Positions 44,662 to 53,082 of a DNA stretch of 64,000 nucleotides are shown here, piece after piece. The notes beneath the pieces are model-generated. The model was not told where the DNA came from and did not search any database. It saw nothing but the letters and a program-made list of their open reading frames with translations. The stretch's first letter is position 1, and each line of letters opens with the position of its first letter. The position numbers were made by a program, and so were the translations under genes. Source of the stretch: Pedobacter sp. MC2016-15. GTDB taxonomy: Bacteria > Bacteroidota > Bacteroidia > Sphingobacteriales > Sphingobacteriaceae. The stretch lies in NCBI RefSeq assembly GCF_026239695.1, contig NZ_JAPIVS010000002.1, forward strand, positions 806,001 to 870,000. The letters run 5' to 3'.

Positions 44662-46413
44662 TTAGAAGTTCTTACCTATCTTCTCCAAAATCTCTGGTGG
44701 GATATTCCTTGTATCTACAAGCAGGAATCCATCAAGGCAATCTGAAAACTTGGGATCTGTATTGAAACAAATAATTTTTGCATTCAGATTCATATACTGT
44801 CTTAACAGCACCGGTATTTTGATGTGTGAATTTTCAATGTCAGAAATCAGTCCGTCGAGGTCTTTCAATGATTCGCTGCTTTCAATCAGCAGATTCTTAT
44901 CAATTGCAGAAAGATCGGCCTTGAATTTATTTCTGGGTTTGATATACTGGCCCAGGTCGTAATCAAAGTGGTTCTTGGTGATATAATCCACAATCAGTGA
45001 TTTGGAAAACTTGGAGAAGTTATTACTGATACTTACCGGACCAAACATATACCTGTACTGAGGATTGTCGAGCAGGTACTTCAATATCCCTTTCCATAAA
45101 AGGAACAATGGCAAAGCCTTCTGCTGGTATTCTTTCCGGATCCAGGAGCGGCCGAGTTCTATACCCTGGTTTAATATCGGATAAAAGGCTTCCTTGATCT
45201 TAAACAGCTCTGAGAGATAGAAGCCGCGTTTGCCCATCATGTGCAGGATCTCATCACCCTTACCGATACGGTAGGCTCCCACGATATTCTGCAGTTCCTT
45301 ATCCCAGATAAACAAATGGTGATAATAGATATCGTAATTGTCGAGGTCAATCTTTTTATTCGTGCCCTCGCCAACTTCCCTGAAGGTGATCTCCCTCAGC
45401 CTTCCGATTTCTTTGAGTACTGTAGGAATGTTTGCTGTAGGCGTGATATAAACTTCATATTGTTTTTCCGTCCATACACGGTACGCTTCCAGCTGCCCGA
45501 TTTCTTCAGCGATACTGATCCTTGATGTTTCTTCGATAATTTGTTCCGGCTTTTTCTTGATCTTGAAAAGATTGATCGGGTTGAATAGTTTCTTCTCTTC
45601 CTCGATGCTGGTACCTAAAGCATAGGTGCGTGCGCGAAGGAAATCAAGTAACTTATTGGTATTGTTACGGTAAGAGATATCTTCGATGTTGATCGGCTTG
45701 CCTATCCTTACTTTAATCTTCAGCCCCTGTTTGTTCAGGAATTCTGAAGGCAGCTTTGCAGTACGCAGGGTAGGGTGGATAAAGCTCAGGATATTGAAGA
45801 GCACCCCGTTGTTCCCGTGAAAATAAATCGGAACTACCGGTACTTTAGCCCTGGCAATTAATTTACCCACCACCGGGTGCCACAACCTGTCAGTAATCTC
45901 CTGTTTGTCCAGGCTAAAGGTAGAAACCTCGCCTGCAGGGAAAATACCAATTGGTGTTCCCGTTTTTAAAAGATCAAAGGTAGCTTTAAGGCCACTGATG
46001 CTGGAGGTGTGCTGCACATTCTCGAAGGGATTGACCGCTACAAAAAACTCATTGAGGTTTGGAATCTTTTGCAGGATAAAGTTCACCATTACTTTGGCTT
46101 CCGGCCTCACCGTACATAATAACTTAACCAGTGCCAGTCCTTCGACACCACCATAAGGATGGTTTGCGATGGCGATAAAAGCGCCGGTCTTGGGTATGTT
46201 TTTTAAGTCGTCCTCATCAAAATCTATAGATACTCCTATCGTTTCCAATATCTTATCTACAAATTCTAAACCATTGAAATGCTGGTTCTGGGAGAAAACT
46301 TTATTGATGTCGTTTAACTTCATTACTTCCATCAGCAGAGCCGCTAATCCCGGTACACCCAGTTTGTCGATTTTGGTGGCTTTTGCAAACTCTTTGGTGG
46401 TTATGATCTTCAT
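44662..46413 (-). CDS. bifunctional acyltransferase, OlsF-like (PlsC domain + GNAT domain)
   Basis: This 583-residue protein fuses an N-terminal lysophospholipid acyltransferase domain (about residues 60-270; NHPYGG at 84-89 with catalytic His85, and EVSTFSLDKQE) to a C-terminal GNAT/hemolysin-type N-acyltransferase domain (about residues 310-540; YDIYYHHLFIWD, IVGAYRIGKGDEI, RSWIRKEYQ). The canonical NHxxxxD becomes NHPYGGVEG, with Glu in place of Asp. OlsF proteins with this layout make N-acyl amino-acid lipids (ornithine or glycine lipids): the GNAT half adds the first acyl chain and the PlsC half the second. It acts at the inner membrane. The amino-acid substrate is not evident. Confidence 0.8.
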   Translation of the reverse strand: MKIITTKEFAKATKIDKLGVPGLAALLMEVMKLNDINKVFSQNQHFNGLEFVDKILETIGVSIDFDEDDLKNIPKTGAFIAIANHPYGGVEGLALVKLLCTVRPEAKVMVNFILQKIPNLNEFFVAVNPFENVQHTSSISGLKATFDLLKTGTPIGIFPAGEVSTFSLDKQEITDRLWHPVVGKLIARAKVPVVPIYFHGNNGVLFNILSFIHPTLRTAKLPSEFLNKQGLKIKVRIGKPINIEDISYRNNTNKLLDFLRARTYALGTSIEEEKKLFNPINLFKIKKKPEQIIEETSRISIAEEIGQLEAYRVWTEKQYEVYITPTANIPTVLKEIGRLREITFREVGEGTNKKIDLDNYDIYYHHLFIWDKELQNIVGAYRIGKGDEILHMMGKRGFYLSELFKIKEAFYPILNQGIELGRSWIRKEYQQKALPLFLLWKGILKYLLDNPQYRYMFGPVSISNNFSKFSKSLIVDYITKNHFDYDLGQYIKPRNKFKADLSAIDKNLLIESSESLKDLDGLISDIENSHIKIPVLLRQYMNLNAKIICFNTDPKFSDCLDGFLLVDTRNIPPEILEKIGKNF

Positions 46414-46492
46414 ATATGAATTTAAAGGAAATTTTGTTCGACCTCAAAAATAAGATTTATATTTCTAAATATCGGCAGTACATTGCGGAGCC

Positions 46493-47392
46493 ATGAGAAA
46501 ATGGCTTAATATATACTTCAGTATTTCGAAAAGGGAATATAATGGATTGCTGGTATTGCTTTCCATTTTGGTTGTCATCAACCTTATACCTTCTTTTTTT
46601 AGAGTTCTTCTGCCAGAAAACGAAGATTTGCTATCGGATAGTATCGCAATCAGAAAATTAGTCCTTGCAGAGAAGACTTTAAGAGAAAAGCGACACCCTA
46701 GCTGGAAGAGCCGGAAGGGGCATTTATTTAACTTTGATCCCAACCATACGAGTTTGGAAGGCTGGCAAGAGCTTGGCCTGTCTCCCAAACAAGCGGCAGT
46801 GATGCTGAGGTATACTGCTAAAGGAGGACGCTTCCGTAAGAAGGAAGACCTTTTAAAGATGTATATGGTCAGTGAAGAACTCTATCAGCGCTGGAATCTT
46901 TACATCAAGATATCTCCTGAAGATACGCTGTCGTCCAGGAAATATACGCCTTCAGCCTATGAAAAACCTAAACCCCTGCTTGTTTCGCTGAATTCGGCTG
47001 ATACATTGGAGCTTGACCGGCTGAAGGGTATCGGCCCTGCCTTTGCGAGAAACATTGTTAAATACAGGGAAGCCCTGGGTGGCTTTTACGCGAAGGAGCA
47101 ACTGCTCGGGGTGTATCAGATGGATAGTGCCAGATACAATGCAATCAAAGATCATATTGTACTGGACAAAACTCCCCTGCGGATCATCTACATCAATAAG
47201 GCCGGCTTTGATGACTTGAAATATCATCCTTACCTGAGATATAAACAGATCAATGCCATCATACAATTTCGGAAACAACACGGAAATTATAGTAATATTG
47301 CGGAGTTAAAAAAAGTGGCTATACTTTCTGACGAAACCGTGGAAAAATTAGCCCCATATATCTCATTTGATCATGATGGAAACAAAAATTAA
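46493..47392 (+). CDS. helix-hairpin-helix domain protein, ComEA-like, membrane-anchored
   Basis: This 299-residue protein has a single N-terminal membrane segment (YNGLLVLLSILVVINLI, about residues 17-33) followed by three tandem HhH-type modules: LSPKQAAVMLRYTAKGG (near residue 92), LDRLKGIGPAFARNIVKYRE (near residue 170) and LRYKQINAIIQFRKQHG (near residue 247). ComEA-type HhH proteins bind DNA in uptake across the envelope; in this phylum many such proteins are of unknown role. It overlaps apt by 20 nt and diverges from the OlsF-like gene. Confidence 0.87.
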   Translation: MRKWLNIYFSISKREYNGLLVLLSILVVINLIPSFFRVLLPENEDLLSDSIAIRKLVLAEKTLREKRHPSWKSRKGHLFNFDPNHTSLEGWQELGLSPKQAAVMLRYTAKGGRFRKKEDLLKMYMVSEELYQRWNLYIKISPEDTLSSRKYTPSAYEKPKPLLVSLNSADTLELDRLKGIGPAFARNIVKYREALGGFYAKEQLLGVYQMDSARYNAIKDHIVLDKTPLRIIYINKAGFDDLKYHPYLRYKQINAIIQFRKQHGNYSNIAELKKVAILSDETVEKLAPYISFDHDGNKN

Positions 47393-47903
47393 ACAGATTG
47401 TGCGTGATGTAAACGATTTCCCTAAACCCGGAATCGTATTTAAAGATATCACACCTATATTAAAGGATGCAGAATTATGCAATGCTATTGTTGTGGCGCT
47501 TGCTGAGCAGCTGTCGGAAATAAAGGTGGATGTAGTTGCAGGTATTGAAAGCCGGGGTTTTCTGTTTGGCCTCTCGCTGGCCAATTACCTGGGGGTGCCT
47601 TTTGTGCCGCTGCGCAAGGCCGGGAAACTTCCCTACAAAACCGTAAAACATTCGTACGACCTGGAATATGGCAGTGCCACACTGGAAATCCATGAAGATG
47701 CTTTCCTGCCTGGTCAGAATGTGCTGATCCATGATGATCTCCTTGCTACCGGCGGTACGGTGATTGCTGCTTCGCACCTGATCGAAAAACTGGGCGCAGT
47801 TGTGGCTGGATATTCATTTATCATCGCGCTTGATTTTCTGAATGGAAGAGAGTTGCTGAGGGAATTTTCTCCCAATAACTACGCGCTGGCCTCTTATTCA
47901 TAG
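47373..47903 (+). CDS. apt: adenine phosphoribosyltransferase
   Basis: This 176-residue enzyme converts adenine and PRPP to AMP in purine salvage. The PRPP-binding motif is VLIHDDLLATGGT (near residue 113), and GIESRGFLFG and VPLRKAGKLP are typical Apt segments. Two adjacent ATGs (47373, 47376) are possible starts; the first matches the usual M-I/M-E-x-KIKQ N-terminus. It overlaps the end of the HhH gene by 20 nt, so translation may be coupled. Confidence 0.95.
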   Translation: MMETKIKQIVRDVNDFPKPGIVFKDITPILKDAELCNAIVVALAEQLSEIKVDVVAGIESRGFLFGLSLANYLGVPFVPLRKAGKLPYKTVKHSYDLEYGSATLEIHEDAFLPGQNVLIHDDLLATGGTVIAASHLIEKLGAVVAGYSFIIALDFLNGRELLREFSPNNYALASYS

Positions 47904-48016
47904 ATTGGGACAAAATACCCTGAAATATTTTTTATCCCTTAAAAGCCTTTGAGCTGATTAAGATCAGGTAATTGAACTAAATACCATATCGTTCTTTTTG
48001 AGGGCAAATATTTAAC

Positions 48017-48056
48017 TGTTGCTGCTGCATATATAATTTCTATCATTGCAGCAACA
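48017..48056. promoter_or_regulatory. 9-bp inverted repeat at the acyl-CoA dehydrogenase promoter
   Basis: TGTTGCTGC (48017-48025) and GCAGCAACA (48048-48056) are perfect inverted copies 22 bp apart. They flank an AT-rich core that includes TATCATTG, a near match to TAnnTTTG. The repeat ends 8 nt before the start codon. It is a candidate operator, as for TetR- or FadR-type control of fatty acid degradation. The rest of 47904-48016 shows nothing clear. Confidence 0.5.
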
Positions 48057-48064
48057 ACACAAAT

Positions 48065-49237
48065 ATGCAGGATATACTCGCTCAGGATACAGGTTATGAC
48101 TTTAGCATTTCGGAGAATCAGCAGATGATCCGCCAGATGGTAAAAGAGTTTGCGGAGAGGAACATCCGTCCGCATGTGATGGAATGGGATGAAGTACAGC
48201 ATTTCCCTGTTGATCTTTTTAAAGAGTTAGGTAAGCTTGGCCTGATGGGGGTACTTGTACCTGAAGCTTATGGAGGTTCCGGATTCGGATACCAGGAATA
48301 TGTGGATGTAATTGTGGAAGTGGCCAGGGTCTGCGGATCTGTTGGTTTATCACTTGCAGCACATAATTCTTTATGTACAGGGCATATTCTTGCTTTCGGT
48401 AATGAAGAACAGAAACAAAGGTGGCTGACTAAACTATCGACTGCTGAGTGGATTGGCGCCTGGGGCCTTACTGAAGCCAACACGGGTTCTGATTCTCTTA
48501 GAATGCTGACTACCGCTACACTGGATGTTGATCACTATGTGATCAACGGCTCGAAAAACTGGATTACCCATGGTAAGTCTGGTGATCTGGCCGTAGTGAT
48601 GGTACGTACCGGCGACAAGGGGGATTCCAAAGGTATTTCTGCGATCGTAGTTGAACGCGGGACACCTGGATTCAGCGCCGGTAAAAAAGAGAATAAACTG
48701 GGGATGCGTGCATCCGAGACTACAGAAATGATATTTGATAATTGCCGGGTGCCGGTTGCCAATTTGCTGGGCAAAGAAGGTGAGGGCTTTAAACAGGCGA
48801 TGAAGGTGCTGGATGGCGGAAGGATTTCTATTGCAGCACTCGCCCTGGGTATTGCCAAAGGTGCTTACGATGCAGCCCTTGCCTATGCGCAGGAGCGTCA
48901 TCAGTTTGGGCAGCCGATTTCAAGCTTCCAGGCGATCAGCTTCAAGCTGGCAGATATGGCAACGGAGATTGAGGCGGCAGAGCTCCTGATCAGACAGGCA
49001 GCTGATATGAAGAACCGTGGTGTAAAGATGACCAAGGAATCTGCCATGGCGAAATACTTCGCTTCTGAAGTTGCCGTAAGGACAGCCACTGAGGCGGTGC
49101 AGATCTTTGGGGGATATGGATATACCAAGGATTTCCCGGCAGAGAAGTATTATCGTGACAGTAAGTTATGTACGATAGGTGAGGGCACTTCAGAGATACA
49201 GAAGATTGTGATTGCCAGAGAGATATTGAACGGATAG
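48065..49237 (+). CDS. acyl-CoA dehydrogenase
   Basis: This 390-residue FAD flavoenzyme introduces the first double bond in beta-oxidation or branched-chain amino-acid breakdown. Landmarks are GAWGLTEANTGSD (near residue 138), KNWITHGKSGD, ERHQFGQPISSFQ and the C-terminal FGGYGYTKDFPAEKYYRD and GEGTSEIQKIVIAR. The catalytic Glu lies in the TIGEGTSEIQ segment expected for short/medium-chain enzymes. It appears monocistronic, with an inverted repeat at its promoter and a terminator after it. The chain-length preference is unknown. Confidence 0.95.
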   Translation: MQDILAQDTGYDFSISENQQMIRQMVKEFAERNIRPHVMEWDEVQHFPVDLFKELGKLGLMGVLVPEAYGGSGFGYQEYVDVIVEVARVCGSVGLSLAAHNSLCTGHILAFGNEEQKQRWLTKLSTAEWIGAWGLTEANTGSDSLRMLTTATLDVDHYVINGSKNWITHGKSGDLAVVMVRTGDKGDSKGISAIVVERGTPGFSAGKKENKLGMRASETTEMIFDNCRVPVANLLGKEGEGFKQAMKVLDGGRISIAALALGIAKGAYDAALAYAQERHQFGQPISSFQAISFKLADMATEIEAAELLIRQAADMKNRGVKMTKESAMAKYFASEVAVRTATEAVQIFGGYGYTKDFPAEKYYRDSKLCTIGEGTSEIQKIVIAREILNG

Positions 49238-49282
49238 TTGCCGTTCAGCTATAAACGAATATTCTAACCAAATATAATTACC

Positions 49283-49316
49283 AATCCGGTGCGCTGAAAA
49301 AGTACACCGGATTTTT
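49283..49316 (+). terminator. intrinsic terminator of the acyl-CoA dehydrogenase gene
   Basis: AATCCGGTG and CACCGGATT form a 9-bp stem with a 13-nt loop, followed by five T. Confidence 0.85.
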
Positions 49317-49365
49317 CAATTAAAGGCTTTTTTTAATTTTAATGCTGATAATCAAATTAATGTAT

Positions 49366-49373
49366 TACCTTTG
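49366..49373 (+). promoter_or_regulatory. -7 box TACCTTTG of rpsU
   Basis: It is a perfect TAnnTTTG match, followed by CAGTCC exactly as at the rpsT promoter. The -33 region is poor. Transcription would start near 49379, giving a leader of about 30 nt. Confidence 0.65.
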
Positions 49374-49392
49374 CAGTCCTAAAAACAACGAG

Positions 49393-49400
49393 AGGAGGTA
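49393..49400 (+). promoter_or_regulatory. strong Shine-Dalgarno of rpsU
   Basis: AGGAGGTA is an eight-base match to the anti-Shine-Dalgarno end of 16S rRNA, with 10 nt to the ATG at 49411. Nearly all other genes here lack such a site. In Bacteroidota the ribosome hides its anti-SD partly through bS21, the product of this gene, so the strong SD is thought to allow autoregulation. Confidence 0.85.
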
Positions 49401-49410
49401 TTTTAACGTT

Positions 49411-49605
49411 ATGATCATCATTAATATTAAAGACGGCGAATCACTAGATAAAGCCTTAAAACGTTTCAAAAAGAAATTTGAGAAAACTGGTGTGTTGAGA
49501 GAACTACGTAGCCGTCAGGCATACGAGAAAAAATCTGTTGCTCGTCGTACATTAGTTAAACACGCGATTTATAAAGAAAATATGCACCTGGAAGGAAAAA
49601 TTTAA
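49411..49605 (+). CDS. rpsU: 30S ribosomal protein S21
   Basis: This 64-residue basic protein (MIIINIKDGESLDKALKRFK at the start) is bS21, which sits at the 30S platform near the 3' end of 16S rRNA. The start at 49411 is fixed by the Shine-Dalgarno; the frame extends upstream to 49342, but that part is promoter. It has its own promoter and terminator. Confidence 0.97.
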   Translation: MIIINIKDGESLDKALKRFKKKFEKTGVLRELRSRQAYEKKSVARRTLVKHAIYKENMHLEGKI

Positions 49606-49635
49606 TCCTGTCAGATATTTTATTTTAAATATATT

Positions 49636-49671
49636 AAGCGCCGAAGGAAATATCCTCCGGCGCTTTTTTTA
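49636..49671 (+). terminator. intrinsic terminator of rpsU
   Basis: AAGCGCCGAAGGA pairs with TCCTCCGGCGCTT (one A-C mismatch, AATA loop) and is followed by a run of T. Confidence 0.92.
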
Positions 49672-49720
49672 TATATACATTTTGTGTACATTGACCTCAG
49701 GGGTTAACAATTTTTGATGC

Positions 49721-50605
49721 ATGTCAGTAGAATCCTTTTTAATATATATCGAGCACGAGAAGCGCTATTCTCCACATACCGTACTTGCCTACAGAACGGA
49801 CCTCCTGCATTTTACAGACTTTCTTGAACATACTTTCGAACTGCAGCCCGAAGCGGCTAAACATATCCATATTCGGGATTATATCGTGCGTCTGATGGAT
49901 GAGCAGATCGGTGCCAGTTCTATTGGAAGAAAATTATCCAGTCTGAGGAGCTTTTATAAGTACCTGCACCGCCGCAAAATCATTACCGGCAGTCCGATGA
50001 CCATGATCAAAGCACCAAAAGTTCCTGCCCGCTTACCTGTATTTGTTGATGAAGAGAAGCTGGATCACCTGCTGGACTCAGGAGAGTTCTTTGATGAGAG
50101 TTTTCCCTCACAGCGGGACAAGCTGGTGATCGAAGTTCTCTTTGGCACAGGGATGCGGCTTGCAGAGCTCCTGGGTCTGAAGGAATCTGACATTGATTTT
50201 TATGAAGAAACCATCAGGGTTTTGGGAAAAAGGAAAAAAGAAAGAATAATTCCGGTGACCAAACAGCTTGTACTTCAGCTAAAAACGTATATTGACTTCA
50301 AAGCATCACAAAATTTTGATAACAAAATTGAAGACTTGTTCGTTACTAATAAAGGAACGGCTGTTTATCCGCTGTTTATTTATAAGATTGTAAAGAGTTA
50401 TTTGACGTATATTTCTACACAGGACAAAAAAAGCCCCCACGTATTGCGGCATTCCTATGCCACAAGTCTGCTGAACAGGGGGGCAGACCTGAATGCGATA
50501 AAGGAGTTGCTTGGGCATGCCAGTCTGGCGGCCACACAGGTATACACCCACAATGCTATTGAAAGATTAAAAACAATATATAAACAAGCCCATCCAAAGG
50601 CATAA
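49721..50605 (+). CDS. xerC: tyrosine recombinase XerC/XerD family
   Basis: This 294-residue protein has an N-terminal SAM-like core-binding domain (about residues 1-90) and a catalytic domain. The complete active-site set is visible: Arg146 (GTGMRLAEL), Lys170, His240 and Arg243 (SPHVLRHSYA), His266 (LLGHASL) and Tyr275 (TQVYTH). The chromosomal dimer-resolution role is likely given the conserved context (rpsU-xerC-hpf), with no phage or integron signs around. Which of XerC or XerD it is cannot be told with certainty. No Shine-Dalgarno is present. Confidence 0.92.
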   Translation: MSVESFLIYIEHEKRYSPHTVLAYRTDLLHFTDFLEHTFELQPEAAKHIHIRDYIVRLMDEQIGASSIGRKLSSLRSFYKYLHRRKIITGSPMTMIKAPKVPARLPVFVDEEKLDHLLDSGEFFDESFPSQRDKLVIEVLFGTGMRLAELLGLKESDIDFYEETIRVLGKRKKERIIPVTKQLVLQLKTYIDFKASQNFDNKIEDLFVTNKGTAVYPLFIYKIVKSYLTYISTQDKKSPHVLRHSYATSLLNRGADLNAIKELLGHASLAATQVYTHNAIERLKTIYKQAHPKA

Positions 50606-50606
50606 A

Positions 50607-50614
50607 AAAGGAGG
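50607..50614 (+). promoter_or_regulatory. strong Shine-Dalgarno of hpf
   Basis: AAAGGAGG lies 5 nt before the hpf start codon at 50620. It is the only other strong site I noticed near a start besides rpsU, and it also belongs to a ribosome-associated protein that binds near the decoding region. Confidence 0.8.
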
Positions 50615-50619
50615 AAAAC

Positions 50620-50967
50620 ATGAAAATTACAGTTCAATCGATCCATTTCAATGCAGACCACAAATTGTTAGATTTTATTCAGAAGAAAGTTGACAAACTG
50701 GAGCAGTTCCACGATCAGATTATAAATGGTGAAGTCTATTTGAAATTAGAGAATGTAGAAGATGAGGCTAATAAAATAAGTGAGATAAAACTGAGTGTCC
50801 CGGGTGGGGTATTGTTTGCAAAGGAACAATGCAAGAGCTTTGAAGAGGCGACAGATTTATCTATTGAATCGCTAAAAAAACAAATCACTAAACATAAAGA
50901 TAAAACAAGAGCAAAACTTTCAGAGCATAAGGCTTTGCTGAATGCGAATGAAGTGACTGATTATTAG
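50620..50967 (+). CDS. hpf: ribosome hibernation-promoting factor (HPF/RaiA family, short form)
   Basis: This 115-residue protein has the beta-alpha-beta-beta-beta-alpha HPF fold (MKITVQSIHFNADHKLLDFI, then VYLKLENV and the terminal KKQITKHKDK helix). It lacks the C-terminal dimerisation domain of long HPF. HPF binds the 30S decoding site and silences ribosomes in stationary phase. It follows xerC by 14 bp and ends in a terminator. Confidence 0.93.
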   Translation: MKITVQSIHFNADHKLLDFIQKKVDKLEQFHDQIINGEVYLKLENVEDEANKISEIKLSVPGGVLFAKEQCKSFEEATDLSIESLKKQITKHKDKTRAKLSEHKALLNANEVTDY

Positions 50968-50994
50968 GGTACTATTTTCAGAACTTTTGAGGAA

Positions 50995-51029
50995 AAAACC
51001 AGCGGCAACTTAACTGCTGGTTTTTTTTT
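50995..51029 (+). terminator. intrinsic terminator of xerC-hpf
   Basis: AACCAGC and GCTGGTT pair, extended by A/T pairs, with a 12-nt loop, followed by a run of nine T. Confidence 0.85.
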
Positions 51030-51038
51030 GAAAATAGT

Positions 51039-51069
51039 TTTGCAAGTAACAATTATTCTTGTAGATTTG
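51039..51069 (+). promoter_or_regulatory. promoter of the tRNA-tuf operon
   Basis: TTTG (51039-51042), a 19-bp spacer and TAGATTTG (51062-51069) give a near-ideal bacteroidete promoter about 75 bp before the first tRNA. The leader contains a GGGTTAACCC palindrome. Confidence 0.8.
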
Positions 51070-51144
51070 CATTCCAATTCGGAACAGGGGTTAACCCTTA
51101 AAGAGCTGGTTTGTTCTGTGAATGTTTAGTAAAAAATAATAAAA

Positions 51145-51217
<73 letters not shown>

Positions 51218-51257
51218 CTTTTAAACCTGCATCTGTGATGAGACGGTTTATTAGAAT

Positions 51258-51340
51258 GGGGGGATACCAGAGTGGCCAAATGGGACAGACTGTAACTCTG
51301 TTGTCGCAAGACTTCGAAGGTTCGAATCCTTCTCCCCCCA
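51258..51340 (+). tRNA. tRNA-Tyr (anticodon GTA)
   Basis: This 83-nt class II tRNA has acceptor GGGGGGA/TCCCCCC, anticodon stem ACAGA/TCTGT with loop CTGTAAC (anticodon GTA), a long variable arm and T arm GGTTCGAATCC. Confidence 0.96.
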
Positions 51341-51350
51341 CATTATAATA

Positions 51351-51423
51351 GCGAAAGTAGCTCAGTTGGTAGAGCGATAGCCTTCCAAGCTATAGGTCGC
51401 GAGTTCGAACCTCGTCTTTCGCT
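51351..51423 (+). tRNA. tRNA-Gly (anticodon TCC)
   Basis: This 73-nt tRNA has acceptor GCGAAAG/CTTTCGC, anticodon stem ATAGC/GCTAT with loop CTTCCAA (anticodon TCC) and T arm GAGTTCGAACCTC. Confidence 0.96.
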
Positions 51424-51500
51424 CTTCGTTCAAAGGGCAGTCGGCAGAATGGTCACAGTTAAAATGCCGGACCGGTATGGGATTGTGAAGCGAATAAAAA

Positions 51501-51572
<72 letters not shown>

Positions 51573-51701
51573 CAGGAATAAAAATAAACGAGGCTTTGTT
51601 AACTCTGTTAGTATGGACAGAATCAACAAGGTTTTTTGTATTGAAATTGTATTATAACAATAATTAAAAATAAAAGTTAACCTACTAATAAGTATAAAAA
51701 C

Positions 51702-52889
51702 ATGGCAAAAGAAAAGTTTGACCGCAGCAAGCCGCACTTAAACATCGGCACAATCGGTCACGTTGACCACGGTAAAACAACCTTAACAGCAGCTATCACT
51801 AAAGTGTTATCTGATGCTGGTTTATCTGAGGCGCGTTCATTTGATTCAATTGACTCTGCACCAGAGGAAAAAGAAAGAGGTATCACGATTAACACTGCAC
51901 ACGTTGAGTATTCAACAGCTAACCGTCACTACGCACACGTTGACTGTCCAGGTCACGCGGATTACGTGAAAAACATGGTTACTGGAGCTGCACAAATGGA
52001 TGGAGCGATTATCGTTGTAGCTGCTACAGACGGTCCTATGCCACAAACTCGTGAGCACATTCTATTGGCTCGTCAGGTAGGTGTACCTTCACTGGTTGTT
52101 TTCATGAACAAAGTGGATATGGTTGACGATCCTGAATTACTTGAGTTAGTAGAGATGGAAGTTCGTGAATTATTATCTTTCTATGATTTCCCAGGTGATG
52201 ACATTCCAGTTATTCAAGGTTCTGCCTTAGGTGGTCTGAACGGTGATGCTAAATGGGTTGCTAAAATCATGGAATTAATGGATGCTGTAGATAGCTACAT
52301 TCCAATTCCTCCACGTTTGACTGACCTTCCATTCCTGATGCCTGTTGAGGACGTATTCTCGATCACTGGTCGTGGTACTGTTGCAACTGGTCGTATCGAG
52401 CGTGGTGTAATCAACTCTGGTGATCCTGTTGAGATCCTGGGTATGGGTGCTGAAAATCTTAAATCAACTGTAACAGGTGTTGAGATGTTCCGTAAGATCC
52501 TTGATTATGGTGAAGCTGGTGATAACGTAGGTCTGTTGTTACGTGGTATTGAGAAAACTGATATCCGTCGTGGTATGGTAATCTGTAAACCAGGTTCAGT
52601 AACTCCTCACACAGATTTCAAAGCTGAGATCTATGTATTATCAAAAGCAGAAGGTGGACGTCACACTCCATTCTTTAACAAATACCGTCCACAATTCTAT
52701 TTCCGTACCACAGACGTAACAGGTGAAATCACCCTTGCTGAAGGAACTGAAATGGTAATGCCAGGTGATAACGTTACTATCAATGTTAAATTGATCAACG
52801 CAATCGCAATGGAAAAAGGTCTTCGTTTCGCTATCCGTGAAGGTGGTAGAACAGTAGGAGCTGGTCAGGTAACTGAAATTGTAAAATAA
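51702..52889 (+). CDS. tuf: translation elongation factor Tu
   Basis: This 395-residue GTPase delivers aminoacyl-tRNA to the ribosome. G1 is GHVDHGKTT (residues 19-27), the effector region [13 protein letters not shown]3 DCPGHADY and G4 NKVD. Domains 2 and 3 are complete. It is probably co-transcribed with the four upstream tRNAs, a common arrangement, and is followed by tRNA-Trp and secE. Codon use is strongly biased, as expected for high expression. Confidence 0.98.
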   Translation: MAKEKFDRSKPHLNIGTIGHVDHGKTTLTAAITKVLSDAGLSEARSFDSIDSAPEEKERGITINTAHVEYSTANRHYAHVDCPGHADYVKNMVTGAAQMDGAIIVVAATDGPMPQTREHILLARQVGVPSLVVFMNKVDMVDDPELLELVEMEVRELLSFYDFPGDDIPVIQGSALGGLNGDAKWVAKIMELMDAVDSYIPIPPRLTDLPFLMPVEDVFSITGRGTVATGRIERGVINSGDPVEILGMGAENLKSTVTGVEMFRKILDYGEAGDNVGLLLRGIEKTDIRRGMVICKPGSVTPHTDFKAEIYVLSKAEGGRHTPFFNKYRPQFYFRTTDVTGEITLAEGTEMVMPGDNVTINVKLINAIAMEKGLRFAIREGGRTVGAGQVTEIVK

Positions 52890-52924
52890 TTTCAAACCCT
52901 CCGGGGATTGAAATGAATAATACT

Positions 52925-52958
52925 ACAAAGTACCCGGGATTATGCCTGGGTACTTTGT
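52925..52958 (+). terminator. hairpin after tuf, terminator or processing site
   Basis: ACAAAGTACCCGGG and CCTGGGTACTTTGT form a 14-bp stem (one G-T) with a 6-nt loop. The downstream sequence has no long T run, so it may be an RNA-processing or stability element rather than a full terminator. Confidence 0.65.
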
Positions 52959-52998
52959 TCTAAAAATGTCTGTATTAACCTTCGGGTTGATCATATAC

Positions 52999-53069
52999 AC
53001 GGGAATAGTTCAACGGTAGAATAGAGGTCTCCAAAACCTTTGATCAGGGTTCGAATCCTTGTTCCCGTG
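52999..53069 (+). tRNA. tRNA-Trp (anticodon CCA)
   Basis: This 71-nt tRNA has acceptor ACGGGAA/TTCCCGT and discriminator G. The anticodon loop CTCCAAA gives anticodon CCA; the T arm is GGGTTCGAATCCT. It lies between tuf and secE. Confidence 0.95.
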
Positions 53070-53082
53070 CAAAAACTTATAT

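Noticed and set aside
49721..50605. XerC-like recombinase as a phage or element integrase
   Set aside because: Its length, the rpsU-xerC-hpf context and the lack of attachment-site repeats or cargo genes favour the chromosomal Xer role.
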